Of a DNA stretch of 64,000 nt, positions 32,330-44,946 are shown one piece after another. The stretch's first letter is position 1. Every line of letters starts with the position of its first letter. The notes beneath the pieces are model-generated. The model ran no database searches. It was not told the origin of the DNA and worked only from the letters and a program-made list of their open reading frames with translations. Both the position numbers and the translations under genes were made by a program. The stretch comes from Lates calcarifer (Eukaryota > Chordata > Actinopteri > Centropomidae): NCBI RefSeq assembly GCF_001640805.2, contig NC_066853.1:25312378-25376377 (forward strand), given 5' to 3'.

Positions 32330-32996
32330 CCCCCTTGTTAACAAAATCAAATACATGGCACTGTCCGTGGTACTAACCAGTTCCTGGGGTTGCACATAGA
32401 GGACATCCTGACCTGGAGCGCTAACACCACTCAAGTAATACAGAAGAACCACTTCACTCAAAATCTGCTTGTGTCCCCCTACCTCTGCTCCATAGAGAGC
32501 ATAGTTACATACTGTATGTGTGTGTGGTTTGCCAGCTGCACAGCAGCAGAAAGAGAAGGGCTCCTGAGGGTTGGCACCATCGCTCAAAAGATCATCAGAT
32601 GCCCTCAGCCCTCCCTGGGAGAACTCTACAGTTCATGCTGCCTCAAAAGAGCCCAGGTTATATTAAAAGATCCATCCCCTCCTGGAGACTCTCTGTTTGA
32701 ATGGCTGCCTTTGGGCAAACAGTTCAGGTCAATTAAAGTTCGGACAAATAGACTGAAAAACTGCTTTTACCCAAGAGCCATAACTGCACTCAATGCTGCT
32801 TGTTTTTAAGGGATTGTGCAATGAAAGGGAAATGTCTTGTACGTATGTGTATGTTTAGAGATTTAGAGTTTTTAGAGTTGTATTTCTTATATAGTCATAT
32901 TTTTATGAGAATTAGATGCTGCACTGTTTCACTCAAATTTCATTGTACAGTGTAAATGTGCAGTGCCAATAAAGATATATACTATATTCTATTCTA
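32330..32996 (+). mobile_element. 3' end of a non-LTR retrotransposon (LINE)
   Basis: The frame up to the TAA at 32807 resembles the C-terminal end of fish LINE polyproteins: 'FLGLHIEDILTWSANT', 'CTAAEREGLLRVGTIAQKI', 'LPLGKQFRSIKVRTNRLKNCFYPRAI'. It is open for about 140 codons. A 3' UTR follows, with 'aaatttcattgtaca' and 'aataaag', ending in 'atatactatattctattctac'. The reverse transcriptase and endonuclease are missing upstream, as expected of 5' truncated LINE copies. Whether it is a Rex, L2 or related lineage is not settled. Confidence 0.7.
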
Positions 32997-33474
32997 CACT
33001 GCTACCTGCAGAATTGCTCTAATATTTCTTGAATACTTAAGTAGCATCTATGCTGCTGAAAATGCACCAAGCCACATCTGCAACAAAATATCTGAATATC
33101 TGTTGCCTGAAGGAGACATGACCACACAGCACTGTAACCCAAAGACATGAAGCCCATTTGCAGTGAAGCTCTTCAGTGTGTATAATTCACATTGTCATTA
33201 TTAATGACTAGTTGTATGTATTATATATTGGATGAATGTAATTACACTAATTAATGACTAATGTTCCCTTGTTACCTAATAATCACCTTAACACCGACAC
33301 TAATAGCAGGTGTACCTCATGCTTCCAGGAGAGAGAGCTGTCTGTAGCACTGCTCTCTGTGTAGACACCTCTCACAGCTGTGTGTACAAATGAACCAAAA
33401 CATGGGAACAAATTAATTACAACGTGGGACTGAGCTGTATCTTGTAGCACAGTAACATTGTTACAATATCTGTA

Positions 33475-33720
33475 ACTGTACTCACTACTGCTACAATTTA
33501 ATCCAGTTTTCACTGAGACAACCCCACCATTTTGTAGCATTTCTTTCATTTAATATTGCCTTACATTCTAATAAACAGAGATTTTCCAAAATGGCTGCCA
33601 TGGTCATTAGAATGTCAATCTGCAATGGGCCTATATCCAGATTTATTCCAGATATACAGCATTGAGCTATACCAAATATACATGCCAAATTTGGTGCTTT
33701 TATCATAAAATGGTTAGTAT
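33475..33720 (-). repeat. Dispersed repeat family A, copy 3 (reverse)
   Basis: Shares 'actgtactcactactgct', 'aatccagttt' and 'ttttccaaaatggctgccatggtcatyagaatg' with the 2.5 kb copy, and 'tttggtgcttttatca' with the others after reversal. No coding content. Confidence 0.6.
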
Positions 33721-34984
33721 AGGTTTGCTGATTCCTCACTTCATCATTCTTACAAAGGGAATTTGTGTTCCCTAAACAAAAAACAAACAAAAAAACAAAC
33801 AAGAAACAGCATCTTGACATGGCAAAATGTTCCTAGCCTCTGCTCTAACTTGCTAGGTTTGGAGGTGTACTAGCCAGCAGGTGGACACAATGTTTGAATG
33901 TGCTAAATTGTGAAAAAAGTAGACAACAGGGGATTTCAGGGCAGTGTTATGGATGAGTGTGAACTTTCCATTTATTCAAATATATAATGTTTGAAAATTC
34001 TTTATGCAAATGATTAGGCTATCCATATTTCACCATTTAAACCATTCAAATTAAAATGGTGGTTTAAAGTTTGTTTGAGTCACGCATATCTTTACATATT
34101 GTTATTATTTAACTGGAAAAGGAAAAGGAAGTGCTGAGGCAACAGTGGTTCATGTATGAGAATGATGACTATGAAGAGGAGTCTGTTGTGAGCATTTATC
34201 ATATCAAAACCTAGACATAATGGTCAGGTTTTAGATATGCTTGGAATCCCTTTGTATTTAGATTATCAGAAGAAAGAAAATAACACACTGCATGTTTGGT
34301 GGAGTTAAGATCAATCAAAAAATAAACATTTTATGTCACATCATCAGAATTGTGTTTGTGCTTGTCATGCTGTGTGGGAAGAAAGAGACAACCAAGAAAT
34401 ACTGTGAAACAGATTTACAGTCCTAAAACTAGACAAGTTTGTCTGCACTATGTTACCATTCCTATTGAATACTAAGAAATCTGTATACAATCAAGGTGTG
34501 CAGGAAGCCTGGATTCAGAGAATATAGACTGTTTCCATACAGCCCTTTCCTGTCTCCCATCATCCAGAGCATACCGCTGTGGACAGCATGGACATGAAAT
34601 ATAATGAGAATCAAAAATGACTGGCAGGGAGCTCCCAGCCATACACGACACTTAGCACACACACTGTCTGAGGACTGTTAGCACACAGCTCACAAACCAG
34701 GTGTGTTAGCTCTGTTGGCTCAAAGTCTTCCTCTATCTCCAGTCCCCTCACCACTTACATCCTGCACTGATATCACTCAATACTCATACTCAGTACTGCT
34801 GCTAATTAATAATGTGCCACTGTGTACAACATAATGGTTGATACATGTATCAACAACTGCAATGTCATGTGCAATTACTGTTCTGTGCTGAAGTAAACAA
34901 TATTATTGGCTCAGTGGTTTGTACCATACTGGCACAAATGCATACAGCCAATTCTCTTTAAACCATTTCTAGCCATTCTGGCAG

Positions 34985-35900
34985 AATAGCTCAGTTTGTC
35001 AGTTTGTCTGCCACTTTGGTGTCTTAAGTCTTAAGTAGTTGTCACAGAAGACAACTGAAAGGTGTGGCAGTGTCATGGTTTTGCATAATGCTGTCACCAG
35101 TTTGGCCCCTAGAGGTAGCATCTTCTCCTGCTCATTTAGGGCAACGTTGAAAAATGTGGATGCCCTTTGATAGAGCAGTAGGTAATGAATGATGCCAGAT
35201 GAACTGGCCTGGCAGAAAAAATTAAAGCCCCACTTGTTGGCAATATACTGGCAGAGAGAGCCAGCTCTTGTACCTTTATGCCACCCTGACCTCATCCACA
35301 CTATGCTGGTAAGTAGATGGGATCAGGAGACACTGCTCATGAAGCATCTCAAAAAGGGGGCTGATTTTGTAGAATCTTGACTGCCATTGCACTGCTGATT
35401 ATCATTAAGGTGAATGAATTGGAGTAATGACTTGAATCTTTTCCCCAGCGTGATATCAGCTATCATGTTGAAACGTGACTCATGGTGCCAGTAGTCCTCC
35501 ATGGCTGGGAAGTTCAAAACATCCATAAAAGTAATATATGTTCAATCATCTTATCAGTGAAGAGTGTTTTGAAGTACAGGAAGGGTGTCTTTACAACATC
35601 TGGAATGACTCAATGTCTTCACACTTCCAAATTCTTCTAGAGCTTTTCTTAGTGCTTGAGGGTGAACAAGGGTCCACCAAGGAAACTGTTTTTAAGATGT
35701 TTTTCCCTTTTCACTTCTTCTTATGTTGCAGTGGTTTAGAAGATGAGCTTGTTGAGGCAGCCTTCCCCTCATCCATGGAATCAAAAGAAGTGTCCCCACT
35801 TTCTTCTGCTTGTGTGGGCTGATAATTAGGATCATCATCATTTGATCATTGTCATCGCTAAGGTCAGCATCAGAGTCTTGAGGATTTTCTGGCACAAGGG
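34985..35900 (-). pseudogene. piggyBac-like transposase remnant
   Basis: Minus strand pieces in order: 'MPENPQDSDADLSDDND' (acidic N-end, from 35895), then after stops 'FPAMEDYWHHESRF' and 'RFKSLLQFIHLNDNQQ' (35526-35323), then 'GTRAGSLCQYIANKWGFNFFCQASSSGIIH' and 'VVFCDNYL' (35301-34999). These match the piggyBac transposase order: EDYW block, RF..I...HFNDN, the K-G-T-R/K-W-G-F core and the D-N catalytic pair near the end. Frames change between blocks and a Lys-Pro-Asp part before WGF is lost. It is inactive. It could be a transposon copy or a decayed PGBD-like domesticated gene; a transposon copy is more likely here. Confidence 0.7.
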
Positions 35901-35924
35901 CCAGAATAGTGTGTGGTCCCGTGG

Positions 35925-36190
35925 TGTTCTGGGAACATTACAAGGCAATGTCCTTTACACCAGGGGACATTATCAGAATATTCTGTGTTAGGTCCAAATG
36001 CAATCATTCTGATAAATTGGTCAATGAAATGTTCTCATACGACCAACAGGGGACCATATGTGAACGTTCTTTATACATCCCAAATGTCTTCTTTTTAACA
36101 TTACAAGGTGAACATAAGATACCCAAATTGGAACGTTGCCATAAAGTCATATGGGGAACTGTAGCACTGTCATTACTGAAAGAGGAAGTT
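35925..36190 (+). repeat. Possible dispersed repeat with 'gggaacatt' motifs
   Basis: Several variants of 'gttctgggaacattacaag', 'gaacgttctttata', 'aacattacaaggtgaac' and 'aggaacatttccaatgttct' occur in 250 bases. This resembles a fish repeat built on 'ggaacgttc' motifs. Low complexity of the pattern makes the call uncertain. Confidence 0.3.
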
Positions 36191-38879
36191 TTAGGAACAT
36201 TTCCAATGTTCTGTAGCTTTGAGAACTCAAGGTCCCCAGTACATCCTTCCTACGTGGGACTGCCCACACTGATCTATTGTAATCCCATAACATAAACTAC
36301 AGGTCCTACCAGACCAAGTAAAACTGTAGTTAACCCCTTGAACAGAGAGGGGGTATTTTTTTATTGCTTATGAACTCAAGAGTGAGACTGTTATTTCTTC
36401 TTTGAAAAACTACAGTCTCACAATAAGTACTTGATGAAATGTAGCCACAGACTAATGGGGAAAATAAAATCCAAACCCTGTTATTATGTGCTTCTTTTAT
36501 TACTTTAATCCTGATACTATTTGCCAAAATTCATTTGGACTGTGAGTTTGTGGGCACAACACTACAGATTTCATTTTCATTGGGTTTTACTGGTTGTTAA
36601 TATTTGTTGATCCTTTCTTTCCAGGGGGGATACCACCTTATTTCTGAAATAATTTATCTCCCTCCATCTTTGCTGTGTAGTAATCCTGTGAGCACGAACT
36701 ATGTGCATGTTTACTCATGCATGCTGTAAATAACTGATAGGACATGGATGTTGCTGCAGCTGTGTGTGTGTGTGTGTTAAAATGACCTTGTATGTGTACG
36801 AGAATCATCCTATATGCAATGATGCATGCTCTCAGGTCACAGCAGGTCAGTTAACCAGCAGGACATCCACAAGTTGCGATACCTCCTCCTTTGACTTCAT
36901 CTCCTGTGAATAATTCTACATTAACATACAACTGCTATCAGCTCTCACACACTGTCCTCCCTTGAAAAGAAGAGCAAAATAAAACTCAGCTTTTATGGTT
37001 GCTGTTAGTAATCAGTAGGCCTGGGAGGTGGGTGAGTAATTATCTCAACAGGATGGCTGTTTCTCTGGGTGCAGTATACCTTGTTGGAGACAAATCAAGG
37101 TTCTTTCATGGAGACATGGTTTTAATTGGTGGAAATTGGAAAAGGAGAGTGGTGTTGTTTTGGACCTTGTCTGTGTAATGGATTTGTGTAATAGAAGTTT
37201 GAGGAGCATTTAAACACTTTGTTCTGCTGTGCAACCACTGAAGTTTGATTATGCTTTATTACAGCGTAGGTGCTGATGCACAGAGGGAGCCTGATGGAAA
37301 CAAAGAGTGATACAGACTAGAAGTGTCACTCAACACTGTATAATATTGATCCCCTGCCTGTGCTTCAGCTGGCACAGGCAGCATTTCTTCCTGCTATTAT
37401 TATTTAGTTTCCAGCTGTAACTCATAATGTTCAGGTGAGAGGAAAAACCACAGGGAAGCACCCACAGACAACAGAGCATATAGTAAAATCATCATCACAT
37501 GTAAAGAGAATATGAATATATCTTTCTTATTTGCTCTTAAAAATAGATTATTCCTTGTTTCCCATTTTAAAAAATATCCTGTGGTAAATTTTTCTCTTCT
37601 GTGGTACCAGTAAACCTGAGGTACATCTCAGGGCTGTTTGTCACAGACCACTGGAGAAAGTCATTTGGTACAAATTTCCAATTCTGCTGCACAAGTAATA
37701 ACCATGAGGATACCTGAGGCTGAAGTTGAGGAGCAGCTTGACCATCACTCCTCCTCTGGAGCATATATACACTGTGCATTCTGCTCTGCTTCACATGGAC
37801 CCAACAATCCTCCTACTCACAAGAAACACCAGCACCAATACATTTGGCCTGAGGGATCTCCATAAACCAGGGGGAGAGGATCGACAACATCGACTTGGGA
37901 CATGGGAAAGTTTTTATACCCAGCTGTAAAGTTCTGTGGAGAATCGGGGACGTCCTTCCCCATTTGGAAAATATATGGATTTGTTCCTTAGAGGCTGTAG
38001 GGATATTCTAGGATATATATACATACCTAATGCTAATATAGCATCAGTTGTTGAAAGGGTTGAAATTTGTGTTCCTATTTTTACTGATTTAGTCATTGGC
38101 TGCTTCACATCCAGTTATTTCCAGTTCACACAAACATATTACTTACATGAAAAAAAATAAAGTTTCCAATTTTTTGACACATTATTCACTTTGTGGAAAT
38201 GGGTGCATGAGCACACTGAATTATCAGGCTTCAGGACATCATCAAGGGCAGTCTCCACTCACTAACTTTGAGACCAATAGCTCCAATTTTCTTCATCAAG
38301 TCCAGCTGAGTCTTAGCCCTAGCCCACCTTTGAGGAGGGACACTATAGAGATGCTGTTTGATAGAAACTGTAAAACAATCCCTGTCCACATTTTGTGAAA
38401 CCAGGTCAGAAAGGCAGAATAATATATCAAACAGAATAATATATTTCTCAAATGGATTCATGGTATCCTGATCTTGCTCTAGTTGCAATTTATCCAAGTG
38501 TTCCTACAAATTTGCAAAATAACCTGACTTCCTCAAACACACCTGTAGTGCATACAGTCTGCTTCTCCCTGAAAACACCCACACACTGGCTTGTTTAATA
38601 GTACAAAAACATTTAATCCACAATGTTTCAGTTCATCAATATCACAATTTGCCTCAGCAGGCTTAACAGTCTGTACACCCTCTTTCCTCAACCCCCCGAA
38701 CTTCTCTCCACCATGAAGATATGGCAAGAGGACAGACTAGACAGACACACAGGAGGCAAAAGCAAGCACATCATTCACACATATAGGAGAAAGAAATGAA
38801 CACACAAAGGGAGACAGAGACAAGAGGGAGGCTAGTGTCTCTGGAGGAGGGAGAGGAGGCAGGATCAAACATAACACCG

Positions 38880-39475
38880 GGATTCTTGGCTGTCATCCTG
38901 TGAGAATTCACACAGTTTGAGAGTTGAGGGTTACTCTTACTTCTGACATCCAGCTTTTCACAGCAGACAAGCAGGCTTTTAATCCAGTAATTTGAGAAGG
39001 GCCATCAGCCTTTACAGGAAGATACAGCAGAGTATCATAAGTGGAAATTAATTCAAATTAATTCTTTGCATAATTTAGCCAGCTGGACAGGTCAGTCTTC
39101 ACTCACTGCTTCAGAGTATGTGTTTCCTCAGTAAATCAGGGTGTAGGCCTCTTTGACGTCTTGTTAACAGGACCTGTTGCTGCATTGAAAGGAGCCAGGT
39201 CCACTGGCAATCACTCACAAAGAGCAGTTAAAGCTGAGGGACCAATGTGTTGAGTGGTTAATACATTTGAACAAATGTTACAAGGACAGGCTGGCATCAT
39301 TAAGAAGGTGGTGATCTGACACAATGGCTATGACAGGGACAGACAGACAGTCAGATCAGAAACCACTATCCTGCCAGATAGAGTCAGATCAAACATGTTA
39401 CCGCTGTACTGAGTAGGTTCATGCACAAACTAGATGAAACCAGAAGCAAGTTGGGAAAATACCAGGATGGCTTTA
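38880..39475 (-). pseudogene. Non-LTR retrotransposon endonuclease remnant, antisense
   Basis: On the minus strand, 'FVHEPTQYSGNMFDLTLSG' (about 39430-39370) matches the LINE endonuclease block usually written as V-x-x-P-T-H-x-x-G-x-x-L-D-L-V-L-S. Further down, 'APFNAATGPVNKTSKRPTP' and 'FTEETHTLKQ' (about 39215-39105) fit the linker before the reverse transcriptase. Frames are broken and many stops occur. The 3' boundary is unclear and may reach 38530. Confidence 0.45.
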
Positions 39476-40065
39476 GAGGACCAGAGGTCAGGTGAACCTT
39501 ATCAGAGTGAGTAACAAGGAATGAGATAAATTCCTCATTAATGGTAAGAAAGCATTTAGTTTAAGTCAAGCTTCACATAAGCCAATCATAAGCAATAATT
39601 TTGATCAAAGTTAGGAGTTTGATCACTGAACTTTATCTGGTGTCCTCTTTCATATGCTACGGTCTCCAAACGAGCCTTTGTTTATTTGTTTTCTTTGTGG
39701 AGGCTGTAATGGTGACAATATAACTGAGAAAAAGTATATATAAAAAATATAGGGCCCCAAATAGATAATTGCATTACACTTCAAGAAGCTGTGATAGTGA
39801 TTTCTTCTCTTCTAACAATAGCCTCTTGCCATGGTACAAGTCTTTCATTTGTCTTGAAGAATATCATAAAGTGCTCGAGTTTGTTCTGTTGCAGTCACCA
39901 CTTTATTTCATTCAACAGAAAACGACTAAACCAACCAGGAGACAGCTCAGAAGAATAAACAGATACACTTTGAAAGACTGTGGGCAAGAATAAGTAAAGG
40001 TCATTTTAATCAGGCCTGTTGGCTGACTGCTGAGCCCTGTGCTACCCACTTCATAAAGACCATTC

Positions 40066-40330
40066 ATTATCTATACTGCTTATCCATTAAGGATTGCTGG
40101 GAGGCTGGAGCCTATACCAGCTGTCATTGGGCAAAAGGTGAGGTACACCTTGTATGGATCACCAGTCCATCGCAGGGTCAACATATAGATATACATACTC
40201 ACATTCACACCTACGTGTAACTTAGAGTTACCAATTAACCTCACATGCATGTCTTTGGACTGTGGGAAGAAACCAGAGAAAACCCATGTAGGCACAGGGG
40301 GAACATACAAACTCCACAAAGAAAAAGCCC
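40066..40330 (+). repeat. Dispersed repeat family C, copy 2
   Basis: Contains 'cattatctatactgcttatccatta', 'ccagctgtcattgggcaaaaggtgaggtacacc', 'caattaacctcacatgcatgtctttggactgtgggaagaaaccagagaaaaccc' and 'acaaactccacaaag', in the same order as at 12.1 and 60.4 kb. Confidence 0.7.
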
Positions 40331-41712
40331 AGTTTTATACCAAAGAAGACAAACACATTTACCTTGTCTGGCTTCAGCTGGCAGTGTTGTGATGCACACA
40401 CGCAGAGGGATTTACAAGCTGCAGTGGTTTGAGGTGTCACCAGCTTTCACCACAACTTTCTTGTAGCAAATAGTGACACAGCCTCATCCATGTTGACTGG
40501 CCTACCTGTATCACAAGATCTGAGCCCAGAATATTCCCAAATAGCAGCAGAGACATTTTTTTTTCTTTTTTAAGTGTCTGTATCCCCACCAGCACTCTCC
40601 ATCTTTCTCAGCTGGGTTGCCTGCCTGTTCCTCCAGCTGCCTGTATCATGGCTGAGCTCTGAGTCTTTCTGTTAGTTTCATGAAAAGAGGAGCAAATGTT
40701 TTTTTTATGGTTTTTTTTAGTGAAAATCATAAAGACCATGGTATAACTATGATACTGACCAAGTCTAGTGGACAGTCATCACAATGTACCAGAATGTACC
40801 ATCTCCACTCTGGCTGTATGCCCCCTGTTGGGGCTGTGCTGTTAGGGTTGTGTGTTGGGATGCTTCTGGTGCCCTGGGGACTGGCCCACGCATGTGAGGA
40901 AAATGTACAAAGGCCACATAGGCCCTCACTATGTACACAGTATTCTCAGAGCTGCACTGAATTAAATAACCAAACACCCTCCTCATGGGTACCACAGGTA
41001 TTCTTAACCATTGTAGGTCTGTTGGTAGGTTGGAGCTTGTTGAAATATAAAGGTGGTAGGACTCTAAATGCTGTGTGGAGGCTCCATCCTTTTCATCCTT
41101 CAAGTACAACCATAGTATTCTGTTCCTTTGTCTCCTTACATTAGTAAATCTGCATGTGAACACCAGTGGAGATAACAAACTCTGTCACACTGGATATTAT
41201 TTAGTTACAACCATCTCGCAATGATTCAACACATTTAGCTTTAATCTGCTTCCCTTCAGTCACACCTAGACAAAATGCATATTAGTTCCATACTACATGC
41301 TACACTTGAATATGATCTCCTACTGTGAACATAACATGTAACCCCACATGCTCATGGCCTTTGAGGTAATGTTAGGTCAGGAAACTGTGCTAGAGAGTAA
41401 GCTAGTTAGCAGGATGCTGTAGTCTCTGTTAGAACAGACAGGAGCAGACAGAAACCAAACTCCAAACTCTTTATATCACTCCTAACTTCAGACCCACACA
41501 CACCACTTAAGTATGTGGGAGAAGTCCAGGCTTGACAGGTCTGCTGTGTCTAGTTATGGTGACTAAGCTGGTGGTTAGCAGCTACATGTAAAGCTCCCTG
41601 GTGTATTGTGAATAAAGGGGAGCTGGAAATAGAACAGGCTCTGTGGCAGAGAGCAGAGCTGCAGCATGTAGGCAGTGATGATTAGCAAGACTGCCATTAC
41701 TATCATCCAAGG

Positions 41713-41735
41713 GTGTGTGTGTGTGTGTGTGTGTG
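41713..41735 (+). repeat. (GT)n microsatellite
   Basis: About eleven perfect units. Confidence 0.9.
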
Positions 41736-42619
41736 ACATTCACCCGTGCTTCACTCTAACTACACTACACACTCCACTGATGCCTTTGATAACTGCTCAT
41801 CCAGGCTGCTGCACTCAATTATATTTTACACTGGGAAATGTCAGAAGCATGTCCTGTCTATATGTCTGTCCAACAGCTGTGAGATCTGTGAATTATCAAA
41901 GTTCTCTGAGTAAATAACATTCTCAAGGAAGTGTGGCAGTACAGTGCAGTTTTAGGAGCTCACAAAATCCCTCAGCCAACTCATAAATATTTCTGAAACA
42001 CATGAATATATTTCTGGCCTGATGATGGCACTAGATGAAAAGCTGTGAAGTCAGCAAAATGATTAGGATTTATTCTCTGAGGACCATGGGTAACCACACC
42101 ACATGTTGACACTTTGAGCAAATCTCAGGATCATAAACTCATTAGAACATGCCCTGGTCTTTAATGGTACAGGGCGCTCAGACTGAAAACATCATGGGGC
42201 TGCACTGATGTGACATGTTCTTTTAGTGAGACAGTGAAAGTCGCATTTGAGTAAAAGATCAGAGTTTCAAGGTTTATTAGATACCAAAACACTGCACAGC
42301 CATTTGCAATGCAGTGGAGATTTTACAACTCTAGACTGTTACATGACAGATGTTTTATCCTCTACCAGGAATTTACTCTAGCAGACTCCTACCATCAGAG
42401 CAGTCCAACAGTGTACTAAAACTATGCCCAAACTCATCACTAGGATCTGATCATCATAAACAGTGCAGTTGGTACAGATGGTGCAGCTGAATGAGGGTAG
42501 ATCACACCCAAAGCCTGCTGGGTGCTAAAGGGTTAGTAATTGCATTGACTGACAGACTGATATCTGTCTTTAAGCTGCCTTCTCTGACAGTGGGAAATTG
42601 ATTCAAGTTCCTCTTTGCT

Positions 42620-42635
42620 CCACTAGAGGGCACTG
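42620..42635 (+). promoter_or_regulatory. CTCF-like motif, forward
   Basis: 'ccactagagggcactg' fits the CTCF core pattern CCAsyAGrkGGCrs. The match is by eye. A reverse-oriented match occurs at 48981-48995. Such motifs also occur inside some dispersed repeats, so occupancy is unproved. Confidence 0.35.
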
Positions 42636-43333
42636 TTAGCATTTCAATCTGTGTGGGAATTCAATTTTTCTTTTTTCCATTTTACAGCCTTTGAATACAT
42701 GAGTGTATGCAGAGCTGGATGAACAGATCTGAATATGTAATCTGTAGCTGAACTGATCCAATAGTGAGTGGCAAACAAGAGCAAAATCTAGGGGACAGTC
42801 TGGGTTATCATAATGACATCATTATCTCTCCATGTGCTCCATTGTGAGTCCATGGCATGGCCTGATGGATTTAATAAGTGTATGCACTATTGCAGCTGAT
42901 TTTGCATTCCTGTCATGACAGTGTACATATACACACAGAGTACATTGGAAATGGAAATATATCCCCATAAAAAACACATCCAGGATGGAATGTGGAATGG
43001 AACATACATGCATTCCCTCACATGTAAACACACATGCAGTGATATTATTCTGCAGACAGCACTGCATGTGTCTCTGTCATTTATAGCAGATGAGGCTGCT
43101 TCTGTTTGCACTGTTTGCATATGTGTCAGTGTTTGTTGAAATGAAATAACACACTGCATTTTTTTATTTTTTGCATTGAAAGCAGGGCAGCAGCACATCA
43201 GCTTTAGGCCACTGAAGGTGGACACACTACGTACATCACACGTGTACTCAGACTGACAGTGTTATTAAAAAAAACACCTACACAAGCTGCTTTCCTTATT
43301 AGGCTTTGTAACAAGATCTCACAAGACTAATGC

Positions 43334-43372
43334 GCACACACACACACACACATACACACACACACACGCACA
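43334..43372 (+). repeat. (CA)n microsatellite
   Basis: About 18 CA units with one TA interruption. Confidence 0.9.
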
Positions 43373-43751
43373 TCCTGCTGCCCCCCACCCCATCCCCTTT
43401 GGCAGATTCTGTACTTGTGTCATATCAGCTAATACTGATTCTTCAGATCTTACAACAAGCTCAACTCCCTGTCGACTCGCCTTCTTACCCTCCAATCCTT
43501 CTCTGCCTGTTCTGTGGTTCTGAAAGCATTTTATTCTTATTCTTTATCTTCATGTATTTTCAGACCCCCATGTGACAAGGCTTCGTGAAGGTTAGCGGTC
43601 CAAAAGGATGAAAGAAATGTTTGAGGTATTCAGCTTTAAATCTTTATAAGAAATTCTTGTGGTCTGAGAGGATCAGTCAACGCTGACTCTCAGCAGGAAA
43701 TGACATGGAGGATTGCTCATGTGATTGAACAAAGAACTCAACCAATATTGA

Positions 43752-43789
43752 CATGGTCAATATTATCAACCATGGTCAATATTATCAAC
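43752..43789 (+). repeat. Perfect 19-base tandem duplication
   Basis: 'catggtcaatattatcaac' occurs twice head to tail with no mismatch. It lies just left of repeat family A copy 4. Confidence 0.9.
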
Positions 43790-43804
43790 ATTTATTGTTT
43801 TGAC

Positions 43805-44005
43805 ATAGTGGGACGATAAATTTACCTCATGCGTTGACAGATAAATTGGGAACAAAACTGGATAGTGGGCCATCACAAACTCACACCCTGGTGGTTGTGG
43901 CAGCCATTTTTCAAAATGGCCACCAGCAGTTTGTCAATCTTTTCTATCACACTGGACCCATATGTAATAACAGAAGTAATTTAGATCCCAGTAACCCTGA
44001 GAACC
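43805..44005 (+). repeat. Dispersed repeat family A, copy 4
   Basis: The most complete + strand copy, with 'gggaacaaaactggata', 'gggccatcacaaactcacaccctggtgg' and the palindromic centre 'gccatttttcaaaatggc', then 'cactggacccatatgtaataacag'. Nearly identical to copy 1 apart from about 30 extra bases in the centre. Confidence 0.65.
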
Positions 44006-44538
44006 AAAGAAAATACCCAATCACACCCAATTCTGGATGTTTACTAACTGGTCATTTCATTAACTTTATGTAATATAGTGCTATGACTTAGTAAAATCAG
44101 ATCATACAGTTTGCATTATTCATTCTGAAACACAATAGACCAAAGTATCAGTTTATAATGGCCGTACTCTAAACCTGCATGGAATGATTCAACATTACTA
44201 TTCAGCTGGGAGCCAAACAGCTGATGAAAGAACCAGTAATTGTGAAGCATGACTGAGCACTTCAGTGATTCGTGCAGACCTCGGTGCAAGTGCCTCGGCT
44301 TTCTCTATCAGCTGTGTGACACTGCACTATAACTAAAATTCATGTAAAAGTTTGCAGTTGCAGAAGCTACATCTGTGTGAGTAAAAAAAATGCAGCATCT
44401 TTGTTATAACATGGTTGATAAAAGTAAGCATTTATTTGTGCAGTAGGCTATTGATTTAGTTCAGTAAATTCCAAACGTCAGCTCAGAGTTCACTCATCTG
44501 GGACTAGAAAATAATTTCCGTTGCTAGGTTGCTACTAA

Positions 44539-44632
44539 GGGTCTGATTATTAGCCGTAGTGGTAAACTCGGTTCCATTACACATAGGAGTCTACTAACGT
44601 GACTGATTGTGTTCCAGTTATTAATCAGACCC
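44539..44632. repeat. Short inverted repeat, 15-base arms
   Basis: 'gggtctgattattag' (44539-44553) and 'ttattaatcagaccc' (44618-44632) are reverse complements at 13 of 15 positions, about 64 bases apart. It may be a tiny foldback element or a chance structure. Confidence 0.5.
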
Positions 44633-44923
44633 CATGTTTTTCCATGGAAATGGGAACACACCCACAAAAACCTTTTAATTTTGAGAGCAAATTGCTCTTC
44701 AACATGAACAGATTTTGATTACATAATGGAACATAATGAATTATGAACACTAGGAAATGCAGAGTAAACAGTTAAAAATATGAATAAGAATGTGATGTGC
44801 ATATAAATGATCATATGTAAACAATAGTTTGTAGGGTATGAATATAATCTGTATTAATATGAATACACTACAGATTTATATGACTAGTGGCAATAAGTTA
44901 AGCTAAATGGTTATCAGATGATC

Positions 44924-44946
44924 TGTGTGTGTGTGTATGTGTGTGT
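44924..44946 (+). repeat. (TG)n microsatellite
   Basis: About eleven units with one TA interruption. A shorter TG run lies at 45231-45251. Confidence 0.85.

Noticed and set aside
40680..41178. Overlapping open frames of 154 codons (+) and 137 codons (-)
   Set aside because: Both strands are open over the same bases, the proteins show no recognised motif, and no splice or promoter context was seen. Length alone is not enough.
43330..43575. 81-codon frame starting with a (TH)n stretch and a hydrophobic tail
   Set aside because: The start is microsatellite and the rest is pyrimidine-rich sequence, which gives hydrophobic residues by composition.
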